From NCBI GenBank assembly GCA_900544605.1, contig UQVP01000002.1, positions 17,334-81,333 on the forward strand: 64,000 nt of DNA. The letters are read 5' to 3'. The translations under genes were made by a program, and so were the position numbers. This DNA is from an uncultured Mycoplasmatota bacterium. GTDB lineage: Bacteria; Bacillota_I; Bacilli_A; RF39; UBA660. Of this stretch, positions 26,832 through 35,658 are shown piece after piece (positions within the stretch are counted from its first letter, which is position 1; every line of letters begins with the position of its first letter). Below the pieces are notes generated by a model, which was not told where the DNA came from, did not search any database, and worked only from the letters and a program-made list of their open reading frames with translations.

Positions 26832-26855
26832 ATTCGTTTATGAATTAGTTTTTTT
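26827..26855 (+). terminator. Duplicated terminator with inverted loop
   Basis: AACTAATTC-GTTTAT-GAATTAGTT plus T-run. The loop is the exact reverse complement of the loop in the copy at 24770, so the stem-loop sits in opposite orientation. Confidence 0.85.
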
Positions 26856-26928
26856 GTAAAAATTTCTAATTTTCTAATCTTTATAATTTAAAATGCTTAT
26901 GATATAATGAAAATAGGAGGAATGTGTT

Positions 26929-27276
26929 ATGAAGAGGGAAATTAAAAATTTTGGTAAGTGGGTAGAAATAATTTTAATAGTTTTGACTATCATTAGTTTA
27001 ATAATAAGTGCTTTAGAGTATACAAACCTTATATATAGTGATTCATTTAATACAATCGCACTTAATGATATTTTAATAAGTAAACCATTTACTATAACAT
27101 TGTGGGTTGATAATATATTGATAATTTTAGTTAGTATATTTTATATTATTGATACAATTGAACAAAAGAAAAATTTATTTTTAAAATTAAGTTTCTGCTT
27201 ATTTTCTATATGTACTACAATGTTAATGTCATGTCTTATAATTAACGGTATTGCTAGAATATTTGGTATTCTTTAA
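26929..27276 (+). CDS. Small membrane protein, unknown
   Basis: 115 residues with three helices (about 12-30, 55-74, 85-110) and short basic loops. An extended -10 TGATATAAT (26900-26908) and SD AGGAGG mark it as a real gene. It lies just outside the insertion, ends at a terminator and has no co-transcribed neighbour. No family recognised. Confidence 0.7.
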   Translation: MKREIKNFGKWVEIILIVLTIISLIISALEYTNLIYSDSFNTIALNDILISKPFTITLWVDNILIILVSIFYIIDTIEQKKNLFLKLSFCLFSICTTMLMSCLIINGIARIFGIL

Positions 27277-27295
27277 AAAGATGTAGATAGTGTTT

Positions 27296-27322
27296 AACTC
27301 AAGCTTTTAGTTTGAGTTTTAT
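27296..27322 (+). terminator. Intrinsic terminator
   Basis: AACTCAA / TTGAGTT stem and a TTTATT tail. The next extended -10 (TGATATAAT, about 27325-27333) follows at once. Confidence 0.8.
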
Positions 27323-27357
27323 TGTGATATAATATAGTGACAGTTAGGAGAGTTAGT

Positions 27358-27480
27358 ATGAATATATATGATGTTTTTAAAAAGCTAGATATCAAATATA
27401 ATGAAATAGAACATCAACCTTTATATACTATAGCTGATACTGAAATAATTAAAGGTAAAATAAAAGGTCATAAATTATAA
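27358..27480 (+). pseudogene. Truncated YbaK/ProX-type aminoacyl-tRNA deacylase
   Basis: A promoter and SD AGGAGAG precede ATG 27358. The 40 residues read MNIYDVFKKLDIKYNEIEHQ and PLYTIADTEIIKGKIKG, the typical N-terminus of YbaK/prolyl-tRNA editing proteins, which normally run ~160 residues. TAA at 27478 ends it before the catalytic Lys region. It is probably a remnant, though a live short ORF that leads translation of the next gene cannot be excluded. Confidence 0.6.
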
Positions 27481-27511
27481 AAAAATGACATATAAAGAAA
27501 CAGGTGATAAT

Positions 27512-28669
27512 GTGAATAGTTTGTATGAAACTAATAAAGAGTTGTTTAATAAATATATATTGAAATGTAAAGATAAAATTGAAAAGTTAAATTTTAATAA
27601 TAAAGAGTTACAAGAAGGATTTGCTATATATCAAGATTTACTTAATAAAGGTCTTATAACTGGAGATATAAAGGTTGGTGACGTAATAAAAGATCATCGT
27701 TTAAATATGGCAAAAGTAAAGGAAAACCATACATATAGAGTTGTTAATGATACAGAAACTATTTGCAATAAAATTGAAGTAAATAATGATTTTACAGAAG
27801 TTGCTAAGTTGGCATCATTGTTTCACGATATAGCACGTTTTCCTCAAGCTATAACAAGTAATACCTTCCATGATAAAGAATGTAAGTTGTTTAATGGTTT
27901 AAGTCATGCTGAATATGGTTATAAAATGCTTTATATAGATAAAATGCTTAATGATTATCAAATTCCTAAGGAGTATCATTATGCATTAGCGCTTGCGGTA
28001 CTTAATCATCAAAAAAATAATAGTTCTAATATTCATTTCAATGATGTAAAAGAATTAGATGTAAACTTTTTAAAGGGACAAGAACAATTATCAAAACAAG
28101 AATTTATAATTATTTCCACTCTTACGCAATTAGTTAGAGATGTTGATAAAATAGATATTCTGTACCAACATATAACAGGAGAATTTCCTGTTGTTAGACC
28201 ATTTATCAAATATGAAATAAATGGTAAAACTTTAGATGAAATATGTAGCAAATATAATATAGATAAAGAAATATTAAAAAATTATAATAATTTGGAAAAT
28301 GATAATCTTGAGAATAGAAAATATATTAACATTCCAAGTGATTATGTTGATCTAAATAAATTAGTTGTTCCTAATGATATTAAAGATAGTTTCTTTCAAA
28401 ATAAAGATTTAGATTTAAAAAAATTACAAAATAGAGAAGATTATAGTTTTATAGTAGGAATGTGGTGGCGTTTAAATCACTTTTTAAACGATATTAATTT
28501 TGTTGCTAATTTGGAAATATTAAAAGAGAATAATACTCTAGAAAAAATATATAATGAATTTCCTTTGAGATATAAATTTTTAGTGACAGAAGCATTTGAT
28601 TTTACTAAAGAGGAAATCTTGGACAAAAAATTAGAAGAAAATAAGGGAAAAGTATTTGTTAAAAAGTAG
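27512..28669 (+). CDS. HD-domain metal-dependent phosphohydrolase
   Basis: A 385-residue cytosolic protein. KLASLFHDIARFPQ holds the HD pair; the upstream KDHRLNMAKVKENH, NHQ and VRDVDKIDIL supply further HD-superfamily metal ligands. GTG 27512 is preferred because AGGTGAT precedes it at normal spacing; an ATG at 27485 has no SD. Substrate is not predictable; relatives act on nucleotides. It follows the truncated deacylase and precedes queH by 9 bp, so the three share a transcript. Confidence 0.75.
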   Translation: MNSLYETNKELFNKYILKCKDKIEKLNFNNKELQEGFAIYQDLLNKGLITGDIKVGDVIKDHRLNMAKVKENHTYRVVNDTETICNKIEVNNDFTEVAKLASLFHDIARFPQAITSNTFHDKECKLFNGLSHAEYGYKMLYIDKMLNDYQIPKEYHYALALAVLNHQKNNSSNIHFNDVKELDVNFLKGQEQLSKQEFIIISTLTQLVRDVDKIDILYQHITGEFPVVRPFIKYEINGKTLDEICSKYNIDKEILKNYNNLENDNLENRKYINIPSDYVDLNKLVVPNDIKDSFFQNKDLDLKKLQNREDYSFIVGMWWRLNHFLNDINFVANLEILKENNTLEKIYNEFPLRYKFLVTEAFDFTKEEILDKKLEENKGKVFVKK

Positions 28670-28678
28670 TGGTGATAT

Positions 28679-29293
28679 ATGAAAATAAATTATCAAGTAA
28701 AATTAGAAGAGATTATAAAAAAAGAAGAAGGAAAAGTTCCTAAATTATTGCTTCATTCTTGTTGTGCTCCTTGTAGTAGCTATGTTCTGGAATATTTAAG
28801 TAAATACTTTAAAATAACTATTGTTTATTATAATCCTAATATTAGTCCTTATGACGAATACAAGAAAAGGTTAGCTGAACAAATAAGATTAATAAATGAA
28901 ATGAAAAGTATAAACAAAATATCTTTATTAGAGTGTAGCTATGATAACGAGGTATATGAAGAAGAAATAAAGGGATTAGAATTAGAACCTGAACGTGGTA
29001 GTAGATGTTTAAAGTGTTATCATCTAAGACTTGAATATACTGCTAAACTTGCTAAAGAAAAGGGCTTTGATTATTTTGGTACTACTTTAAGTGTTAGTCC
29101 TTATAAGAGTTCGGAAGTTTTAAATAGGATAGGAGAAGAACTTTCTTGTGTATACAATATTCCATACTTATACTCTGATTTTAAGAAAAAAGAAGGTTAT
29201 AAAAGATCAATAGAACTTTCCAAAATTTATAATTTATATCGTCAAGATTATTGTGGATGTAAATATTCAAAAAGAAAAGATATCAACGACTGA
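28679..29293 (+). CDS. queH: Epoxyqueuosine reductase QueH
   Basis: It catalyses the last step of queuosine formation on tRNA, reducing epoxyqueuosine. LLLHSCCAPCSSY at the N-terminus, RCLKCYHLRLEYTAKLAKE in the middle and QDYCGCKYS at the end provide the Cys residues for the Fe-S and metal sites of the DUF208/QueH family. The 204-residue length is normal. SD GGTGAT precedes ATG 28679. No other queuosine gene is in the window, so it may act on salvaged queuosine precursors. Confidence 0.93.
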   Translation: MKINYQVKLEEIIKKEEGKVPKLLLHSCCAPCSSYVLEYLSKYFKITIVYYNPNISPYDEYKKRLAEQIRLINEMKSINKISLLECSYDNEVYEEEIKGLELEPERGSRCLKCYHLRLEYTAKLAKEKGFDYFGTTLSVSPYKSSEVLNRIGEELSCVYNIPYLYSDFKKKEGYKRSIELSKIYNLYRQDYCGCKYSKRKDIND

Positions 29294-29302
29294 TATCTTT
29301 TT
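29278..29302 (+). terminator. Terminator overlapping the queH stop
   Basis: GATATCA / TGATATC stem and five T. The TGA stop begins the right arm. Confidence 0.85.
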
Positions 29303-29849
29303 ATATTAATCTCATTTCTGATTCATCATAGAATTTTTTCTTAGGGTCAATGCGATCATAAAATAATATTCCATTTAAATGATCTATTTCATGTTGAAAA
29401 GCGATTGACAAATCTTCACGTGCTCTAATTCTTATTTTATTACCATCTTCATCATAACCTTCAACAGTAACTCTAGCATATCTAGGCACATGTCCTTCAA
29501 CTTCACGATTAACACTTAAGCAACCTTCACCAGCTTCAGCAGCAATCATTTCTTCAGAATTACTTACAATAACAGGATTAATTACAACATAGTTATCAAA
29601 AGTGTTTTCTTCTACTTCATGAACAATAATGATAATACGTTTTTTAATTCCTAATTGTGGAAAAGCAACCCCCATACCAGGTCGTAGATCATACTTTTTT
29701 TCATATTCTTCTATTTGACTATATGTTAAATGATCAATAGCTTGTTGTATCAATTTTTTTTCATCTTTTGAGATAGGAAAAGTAGCATCTTCACTAATTT
29801 GTCTTAATATTGGTTCTTTTTCATCTAATATATTTAATTTTTTAAACAT
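29301..29849 (-). CDS. def: Peptide deformylase
   Basis: It removes the formyl group from nascent proteins. GMGVAFPQLG (motif 1), EAGEGCLSVN (motif 2 with the metal Cys) and FQHEIDHLNGILF (motif 3, H-E-x-x-H) are all present. The 182-residue length and insertions fit the type 2 enzymes of Gram-positives. In motif 1 a Phe replaces the usual second Ala. The start at 29849 (MFKKLNIL) is chosen because the upstream in-frame extension overlaps the neighbouring gene and is not protein-like. Confidence 0.95.
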   Translation of the reverse strand: MFKKLNILDEKEPILRQISEDATFPISKDEKKLIQQAIDHLTYSQIEEYEKKYDLRPGMGVAFPQLGIKKRIIIIVHEVEENTFDNYVVINPVIVSNSEEMIAAEAGEGCLSVNREVEGHVPRYARVTVEGYDEDGNKIRIRAREDLSIAFQHEIDHLNGILFYDRIDPKKKFYDESEMRLI

Positions 29850-29886
29850 TAATACCAACTCCGATATATATTGTACCACAAAATAG

Positions 29887-29910
29887 AAAAAAAGGAAGTA
29901 AAAACTTCCT
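29887..29910 (-). terminator. Terminator of the YjcZ-like gene
   Basis: On the minus strand AGGAAGT-TTTT-ACTTCCT plus a T-run. The stem includes the TAG stop. Confidence 0.85.
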
Positions 29911-30073
29911 ATCTTTGAGTTGGTCCGAATGCACGAGCACCAATAACAATAACTAAAAGAATGAATAATACTAGGATTATAGCAGCACCGTATCCAGTAC
30001 CATAACCGCCACCGTAGTTGCCACCACATCCACAAGCATTACCATATCCTTGGTAACCACCATAGTAATACAT
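29909..30073 (-). CDS. YjcZ/SscA-like small glycine-rich membrane protein
   Basis: 54 residues. A Gly/Tyr/Cys-rich N-terminus (MYYYGGYQGYGNACGCGG) is followed by one helix, GAAIILVLFILLVIVIGA, and a short tail. This is the layout of YjcZ-type sporulation-coat or membrane micro-proteins of Firmicutes. The start at 30073 has SD AAAGGAGGA; the longer in-frame reading is rejected. Role unknown. Confidence 0.75.
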   Translation of the reverse strand: MYYYGGYQGYGNACGCGGNYGGGYGTGYGAAIILVLFILLVIVIGARAFGPTQR

Positions 30074-30211
30074 AGAATTCCTCCTTTTCCTAATATAGTT
30101 TATTAATTCTAAGCAAAAATGCATATATATATGACCTATATTTTATAAAATAGTAAATTTATTTTTAAAATTTGCGATAAATGTGTTATTATATTTATAG
30201 TAGGTGGATAT

Positions 30212-31384
30212 ATGAGAAACACAATAAGACAAATACGAAAAAATTTTAGAGATATGGATAAACCATTATTTTTTGTTACTATCGCAATGTTTATATTTGG
30301 ACTTTTAAGTATAGTATCTGCTTCAAGTAGAGAAGCTGTAGTTAGATATGGTTCAACTTTATATCATTATTTTTGGCGTCAACTTGCCATGTTAATAATA
30401 GGTTTTATTTTATCACTTTTTATTATTAATATTCCATCAAAAAAATATAAGGGATTTGCAGTAATTGGTTTTATTGGTATAAATGCTTTATTAGTATACT
30501 TATGGTTGTTTGGATCTGCTCATAAAGGAGCTCAAAACTGGTTATATATCCCTGGCTTTGGAACATTTCAACCCAGCGAGTTTGCAAAACCCATTATTAT
30601 AGTATGCTTATCTTTATTATTTGAAAAATTTTCTAAAAAATTAAATGATCCTAAGTGTCCAAAATGGGATATGATAGGTATGATTTTATTTGCAGGATTA
30701 TCATCTGCTGCGATAATATTTCTTCAAAAGGATTTAGGTACAATGATGATTATTGTTGCTATATTTGGGGTAATGTTTTTAGCTAGTCCTATTTTAAAAG
30801 AAGATAAAATAAAAACAATAGGTATTTTAGTAGTAGTCGCACTTATCGGTATACTGGGAATGAAAGCTATAAAAGGATATGTTTTAACAGAGGCACAAAT
30901 GGCTCGTTTTAATTTCTTTAATCCATGTACAAGATATGAAAAAGGTGGTTATCAAGTTTGTAATGGATTTATAGCTTTGAATGATGGTGGTTTATTAGGC
31001 TTAGGAATAGGAAAAAGTAAACAAAAATATTCATATATAGCAGAACCACACACAGACTCTATATTTGCAATCATTGGTGAAGAGTTAGGCTTCGTTAGAA
31101 GTAGTATTATTTTTATTGCTTATATTTTTATTTTATATCGCATTTTAATGCTTTCTAGTAAAGCTAGTACAATACGTGGCAAATATATATGCCTAGGAGT
31201 TGCTGTTTATTTATTTGCCCATATATTCTTAAATTTAGGTGGTATATTAGGAATTATTCCCCTAACCGGGGTACCACTACCATTTTTATCTTATGGTGGT
31301 TCATTTACAATATCATTTATAGTTGCGCTTACACTTGTACAAAGAACAGCAATTGAAACTAGTAGGACTAAAATAAGTTTGTAA
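30212..31384 (+). CDS. FtsW/RodA/SpoVE family peptidoglycan glycosyltransferase
   Basis: SEDS-family polymerase of glycan strands, with about ten helices. LSIVSASSR, FQPSEFAKP and the HTDSIFAIIGEELGF loop, with PLTGVPLPFLSYGGS at the end, are the SEDS signatures. The 390 residues are normal. Sequence alone does not separate RodA from FtsW; no partner PBP lies next to it. SD AGGTGG precedes ATG 30212. Confidence 0.92.
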   Translation: MRNTIRQIRKNFRDMDKPLFFVTIAMFIFGLLSIVSASSREAVVRYGSTLYHYFWRQLAMLIIGFILSLFIINIPSKKYKGFAVIGFIGINALLVYLWLFGSAHKGAQNWLYIPGFGTFQPSEFAKPIIIVCLSLLFEKFSKKLNDPKCPKWDMIGMILFAGLSSAAIIFLQKDLGTMMIIVAIFGVMFLASPILKEDKIKTIGILVVVALIGILGMKAIKGYVLTEAQMARFNFFNPCTRYEKGGYQVCNGFIALNDGGLLGLGIGKSKQKYSYIAEPHTDSIFAIIGEELGFVRSSIIFIAYIFILYRILMLSSKASTIRGKYICLGVAVYLFAHIFLNLGGILGIIPLTGVPLPFLSYGGSFTISFIVALTLVQRTAIETSRTKISL

Positions 31385-31402
31385 TTAAGTAAAATGTAAT
31401 AC

Positions 31403-31480
31403 GCAAAATTAACTCTAAAAAAGGTACTTAAATTATTAAGTATCTTTTATTTACAATTAAATACTAGGAGTTAACTTTGC
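31403..31480 (+). repeat. Nested inverted-repeat element with terminator
   Basis: GCAAAATTAACTCTA (31403-31417) pairs imperfectly with TAGGAGTTAACTTTGC (31465-31480). Inside lies GGTACTTAA/TTAAGTATC plus TTTTATTT, which ends the SEDS gene. The 78-bp outer palindrome is longer than a terminator needs, so it may be a small palindromic repeat. Confidence 0.55.
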
Positions 31481-31545
31481 CTAAAAAAGTAATATATATA
31501 CACCATTTATTAGCAAAATGTGGTATAATTAATACAGGTGGTAGT

Positions 31546-34101
31546 ATGACTATTAGTGAAGTAGACAAGACAAAAGTAACGCCTATGATGAGGCAATATA
31601 TAGATATTAAAGAACAAAATCCTGATGTTATTTTATTTTTTCGATTAGGAGATTTTTATGAAATGTTTTTTGAAGATGCAATAAATGTTTCTCATGAATT
31701 GGAACTTACTTTAACTGGAAAAAGTGCAGGACTAGATGAAAAAATTCCAATGTGTGGTATTCCTCATCATGCTGCTAATGTATATATAGAAAAGTTAATT
31801 GATAAAGGATATCGTATTGGAATATGTGAACAGTTAGAAGATCCTAGAAATGTTACTAAAGGTATTGTTAAACGTGATATAGTTCAAATAATTAGTAAAG
31901 GTACTGTAGTAGATAGTGAAAACTTAAATGAAAAAGAGAATAATTATATTGGTGATGTGATTGACTTTGAACATGCTTATGTTCTAAGTTATTCCGACAT
32001 ATCTACTGGTGTTATTTATACTGAATTAGTTGAACATAATATTTCCAAATTGGTAAGTGAAATTGTTAGTATAGGAATCAAAGAAATAATTACTAATAAT
32101 AAATTAGATCAAAATATAATTAGTTTATTAAATAACCAATTTAAAATAAGTGTTACAAAAATAGATGATATTGACGATATTAAAGAGTATGAGTATATTT
32201 ATAAAAATTTAAATGATATTAGATATATTACATCAATTAAACATTTACTTACTTATATAACTAATACACAAAAAAGAAATCTTGCTCATATGCAGGAAGC
32301 TATTGTGAAAGAAACAAATAAAGCATTAAAAATGGATATTCATACTAAAAGAAATTTAGAGTTAACAGAAACCTTACGTTTAAAACAAAGAAATTATTCT
32401 TTAATATGGTTGTTAGATAAAACAAAAACAGCTATGGGTTCACGTATGCTTAAAAACTATATTGAAAATCCTTTAATAGATAAAAAAGAAATTGAAGAAA
32501 GATACAATATAGTTGAAACACTACTTCAAGAATTTATTTTAAAAAGTGATTTGCAAGAAGCACTATTTGAAGTATATGATTTAGAAAGATTAAGTGGACG
32601 TGTTGCTTTTGGTAATGCGAATGCGAAGGATTTATTACAACTTAAAAATTCGTTACGAGTTTTACCTAAAATAAAAGATATTCTTGATAAAATAAAGTAT
32701 AAGGAAACTATTGATACTTTGCCTGAACTTTTTGATTTACTTGAAGAAAGTATTTATGAGAATCCTCCAATATCAATTAAAGAAGGATATTTAATTAAGG
32801 AAGGATATAATAAAGAATTAGATGAACTAAAGGACTTACGTAAAGGTGGTAAAGATTTTGTTGCGCGCTTTGAAGCTGAAGAAAAAGAAAGAACTGGTAT
32901 TAAAAATTTACGTGTTGGATATAATAGAGTTTTTGGTTATTATATTGAAGTTAGTAAAGGTAATACAAATTTAATTAAAGATGAATATGGATACGAGAGA
33001 AGACAAACTTTAAGTAATTGTGAAAGATATATAAGTCCAATATTGAAAGAAAAAGAGGCATTAATATTAAATGCTGAAGAACGTATAATTGATTTAGAAT
33101 ATAATTTATTTTTAGCTATTAGAGATAAAGTTAAAACATTTATCCCTGCTTTACAAAAAATTTCAAAAATTATTAGTGAAATAGATGTTTTACAATCATT
33201 TGCAACAGTAACAGAAGAAAATAATTATGTACGTCCTTTAATAAGTGACGAAAGAGAAGTAGAAATAATAGATGGCAGACATCCTGTTGTAGAAAAAGTA
33301 TTAGATGGTGACATTTATGTTCCTAATGATGTAATATTAGATAAAAATACTAATATACTTTTAATAACAGGCCCTAATATGGCTGGTAAATCTACTTATA
33401 TGCGTCAATTTGCTATAACGGTTATAATGGCTCAAATTGGTTGTTTTGTTCCTGCTAGAAGCGCTAAACTGCCAATATTTGATGCTATATATACAAGAAT
33501 AGGGGCTAGTGATGATTTAGTTAGTGGCGAATCAACATTTATGGTAGAAATGATTGAAGCTAATTACGCGATTAGTAATGCTACAGAAAATAGTTTAATT
33601 TTATTTGATGAGTTAGGAAGAGGAACAGCAACATTTGATGGAATGGCTCTAGCTCAATCAATTATTGAATATATTCATAATGAAATAGGCGCTAAAACAT
33701 TATTTTCAACCCACTATCATGAATTAACTGACCTTGAAGAAAAATTAGAACATTTAAAAAATATTCATGTTAGTGCACGTGAAGAAAATGGTAATATAAC
33801 ATTTCTTCATAAAATAAAACAAGGTAGTGTTGATAAAAGTTATGGTATTCATGTAGCGCGTCTTGCTAATTTACCGGATGCTTTAATTAAAAGAGCTGAT
33901 GATATTTTAAAAATATATGAAGCTAAAGAGAAAAAAAGAGATATTAAAATACAAGAAACTTTGCCACTTGACGAGGTAATAATCAAAGAAAAAGAATCTA
34001 AGGTGGAAGAAGAATTAAAAAATATTAATCCTTTAGAAATAACACCACTTGATGCTTTAAATATATTGTATAAACTAAAAGAAGAAGTAAAAAATAAATA
34101 A
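31546..34101 (+). CDS. mutS: DNA mismatch repair protein MutS
   Basis: 851 residues. The mismatch-binding domain has RLGDFYEMFFEDA (the F-Y-E wedge). The ATPase has TGPNMAGKSTYMRQ (Walker A), LILFDELGRGTATFDGMAL (Walker B and signature) and STHYHEL. The start is ATG 31546, with TGGTATAAT and GGTGG upstream; the TTG at 31477 is upstream of that promoter. No mutL follows in the window. Confidence 0.97.
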   Translation: MTISEVDKTKVTPMMRQYIDIKEQNPDVILFFRLGDFYEMFFEDAINVSHELELTLTGKSAGLDEKIPMCGIPHHAANVYIEKLIDKGYRIGICEQLEDPRNVTKGIVKRDIVQIISKGTVVDSENLNEKENNYIGDVIDFEHAYVLSYSDISTGVIYTELVEHNISKLVSEIVSIGIKEIITNNKLDQNIISLLNNQFKISVTKIDDIDDIKEYEYIYKNLNDIRYITSIKHLLTYITNTQKRNLAHMQEAIVKETNKALKMDIHTKRNLELTETLRLKQRNYSLIWLLDKTKTAMGSRMLKNYIENPLIDKKEIEERYNIVETLLQEFILKSDLQEALFEVYDLERLSGRVAFGNANAKDLLQLKNSLRVLPKIKDILDKIKYKETIDTLPELFDLLEESIYENPPISIKEGYLIKEGYNKELDELKDLRKGGKDFVARFEAEEKERTGIKNLRVGYNRVFGYYIEVSKGNTNLIKDEYGYERRQTLSNCERYISPILKEKEALILNAEERIIDLEYNLFLAIRDKVKTFIPALQKISKIISEIDVLQSFATVTEENNYVRPLISDEREVEIIDGRHPVVEKVLDGDIYVPNDVILDKNTNILLITGPNMAGKSTYMRQFAITVIMAQIGCFVPARSAKLPIFDAIYTRIGASDDLVSGESTFMVEMIEANYAISNATENSLILFDELGRGTATFDGMALAQSIIEYIHNEIGAKTLFSTHYHELTDLEEKLEHLKNIHVSAREENGNITFLHKIKQGSVDKSYGIHVARLANLPDALIKRADDILKIYEAKEKKRDIKIQETLPLDEVIIKEKESKVEEELKNINPLEITPLDALNILYKLKEEVKNK

Positions 34102-34112
34102 GGAGGGTTCTT

Positions 34113-34502
34113 ATGAAAATTTTAAAACGTGAAAATTGGTGGATATGGTTACTTTTAACGCTCTTTTCACAAGGAAGCAGTACTTTAGTTTTAGGAGCAC
34201 TTTTAGATGTTTATAAAAAAGATGCATGGTATGCTAATTGGAAATATTGGGTAATAGGACTTGTGTGTTTTATTTTTCCAGCTACAATAATGTTATCAAT
34301 ATTTACTATTCAAATATTATGTCAAACAGCTGCTAAACTAGATGTACAAGGTAAAGAAATATATTTAAGTCCATATTTATGGTTACTTGCATGTATTATT
34401 CCTTTTATTGGATGGGCATGTATAGCAATAGGCTTAATTTATTTAGAAATAGCTATTTTAATTGCTCTTTACCAAGGAAAAGCTGAAAAGTATATTAAAT
34501 AA
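34113..34502 (+). CDS. Small membrane protein, unknown
   Basis: 129 residues with three or four helices (WWIWLLLTLFSQG, YWVIGLVCFIFPATIML, YLWLLACIIPFIGWACIA) and a Lys-rich end. SD AGGAGGG lies 11 bp after mutS, so it is co-transcribed with it, and a terminator follows. No family recognised. Confidence 0.7.
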   Translation: MKILKRENWWIWLLLTLFSQGSSTLVLGALLDVYKKDAWYANWKYWVIGLVCFIFPATIMLSIFTIQILCQTAAKLDVQGKEIYLSPYLWLLACIIPFIGWACIAIGLIYLEIAILIALYQGKAEKYIK

Positions 34503-34527
34503 AGGCAAACACTTGCCTTTTTCTTTT
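34501..34527 (+). terminator. Terminator of mutS operon
   Basis: AAAGGCAA / TTGCCTTT stem and a T-rich tail. Confidence 0.9.
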
Positions 34528-34573
34528 TTATCTACTATAATAAGCAATATTATTTTTGAAAGAGGGCCTGATT

Positions 34574-35185
34574 ATGGAAAATAAAGAGAGATTAGAAAAA
34601 AATTCTGAGGCAATTATACATTTACAGAGATATATTAGTAGCCAACGTATGAAGATTAAAAACCTTGAAGAGGTTGATAAGGAATTTATTGAGAAACATA
34701 TTAAAAGTTTAGAAATTTTAAAAAGCAGTATAGAAAAAGCTCCAGCTTTTAAGCAACAACTAATAAAAAAGATGATTATTTATGTAATTATTTCAGTTGT
34801 TCCAATCTTATTTTCAGGGATAGCTCTTTTTTTCACGCCTTCAGCATTATTAACCATTCTTATGACTTTAAATATTTTTTTAGCTAATTATAATATTATT
34901 TCTGATTTGAAAAAAATAATTCATTTAAATAGCATGATTAAAAATTATGATGTTAATAAAATAGATGATTCTATAAGAATGTGTGAAGCATTATTAGAAA
35001 ATGTAAATGCTACAATTAAAGAATTAGAAAAAGAGGTAGAAAGTAGTAAAAAATGCGTTAATGATATTCTTTTAGAATCAAAGAATATAAGGATAGCTGA
35101 AAATCAAAAAGCAAATTTAGAAGAAAGAACAGATTTAGAAGATGAATTAGAAAAAGGAACACAGTTTACTAAAAAAATAAAATAA
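34574..35185 (+). CDS. Coiled-coil membrane-hairpin protein, unknown
   Basis: 203 residues. Coiled-coil-prone segments flank a central pair of helices (IIYVIISVVPILFSGIAL and ALLTILMTLNIFLA, about residues 70-110). Both ends should face the cytoplasm. ATG 34574 is preferred over TTG 34556 because GAGGG then sits 9 nt upstream; TATAAT (34536-34541) drives it. No family recognised. Confidence 0.65.
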   Translation: MENKERLEKNSEAIIHLQRYISSQRMKIKNLEEVDKEFIEKHIKSLEILKSSIEKAPAFKQQLIKKMIIYVIISVVPILFSGIALFFTPSALLTILMTLNIFLANYNIISDLKKIIHLNSMIKNYDVNKIDDSIRMCEALLENVNATIKELEKEVESSKKCVNDILLESKNIRIAENQKANLEERTDLEDELEKGTQFTKKIK

Positions 35186-35195
35186 TAAATTTAAT

Positions 35196-35223
35196 AAAAA
35201 GAGATAGGTAATTCTCTTTTTTT
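35196..35223 (+). terminator. Intrinsic terminator
   Basis: AAAGAGA / TCTCTTT stem with T-run. Confidence 0.8.
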
Positions 35224-35249
35224 GTGATAGAATGATTATAGGTGGTTTT

Positions 35250-35657
35250 ATGGAACAATTAAATAGAAGTGAATTAAGAAAAAAAATTATGACTATTTTA
35301 TATCAAATTAATATATATGAAAAAAATAAAATTAAATTTGATGTTGATAGTGTTATAAAAGAAGTATGTGAAATAGATAATGAATTTGTTAAAGATATGG
35401 TTTATGGAGTTATTACTTACAAAAACGATATTGATGAACTTGCTAATAAATATTTAAATAATTGGACAATAGATCGTTTAGGTAATACTGATCAAGCTAT
35501 TCTTAGAATGGGAATCTATGAACTTGTTTATACTGATACACCAGAAGTAGTTGCTATTAATGAGGCTATTGAACTTGCCAAATTATATAGTGATGATGAT
35601 GTTAAAAATATGATTAATGGGGTTATGGATAAGATATATCATAGTAAGAAGGATTAG
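35250..35657 (+). CDS. nusB: Transcription antitermination factor NusB
   Basis: 135-residue all-helical RNA-binding protein of rRNA antitermination. RSELRKKIMTILYQI at the start, NNWTIDRLGNTDQAILRMGIYEL and VAINEAIELAKLYSDDD are diagnostic. ATG 35250 follows GGTGG. One base separates it from xseA, the usual Firmicutes order. Confidence 0.93.
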   Translation: MEQLNRSELRKKIMTILYQINIYEKNKIKFDVDSVIKEVCEIDNEFVKDMVYGVITYKNDIDELANKYLNNWTIDRLGNTDQAILRMGIYELVYTDTPEVVAINEAIELAKLYSDDDVKNMINGVMDKIYHSKKD

Positions 35658-35658
35658 T

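Larger units (their letters stand above)
24752..26856 (+). mobile_element. 2-kb insertion at the tRNA-Met 3' end with direct-repeat borders
   Basis: The 19-bp sequence TACCATTTAGATATAACTA starts in the last five bases of the tRNA (24752-24770) and is repeated exactly at 26813-26831. Both copies are followed by an AACTAATTC stem-loop terminator and TTTTTTTGT. The segment between them carries one abi-type gene and a small RNA but no recombinase. This is the layout of a tRNA-site integration with attL and attR, or of a local duplication, that now lacks its integrase. Confidence 0.65.

Noticed and set aside
34556..34573. TTG start for the coiled-coil membrane-hairpin gene
   Set aside because: The GAGGG SD lies downstream of this TTG and fits ATG 34574.
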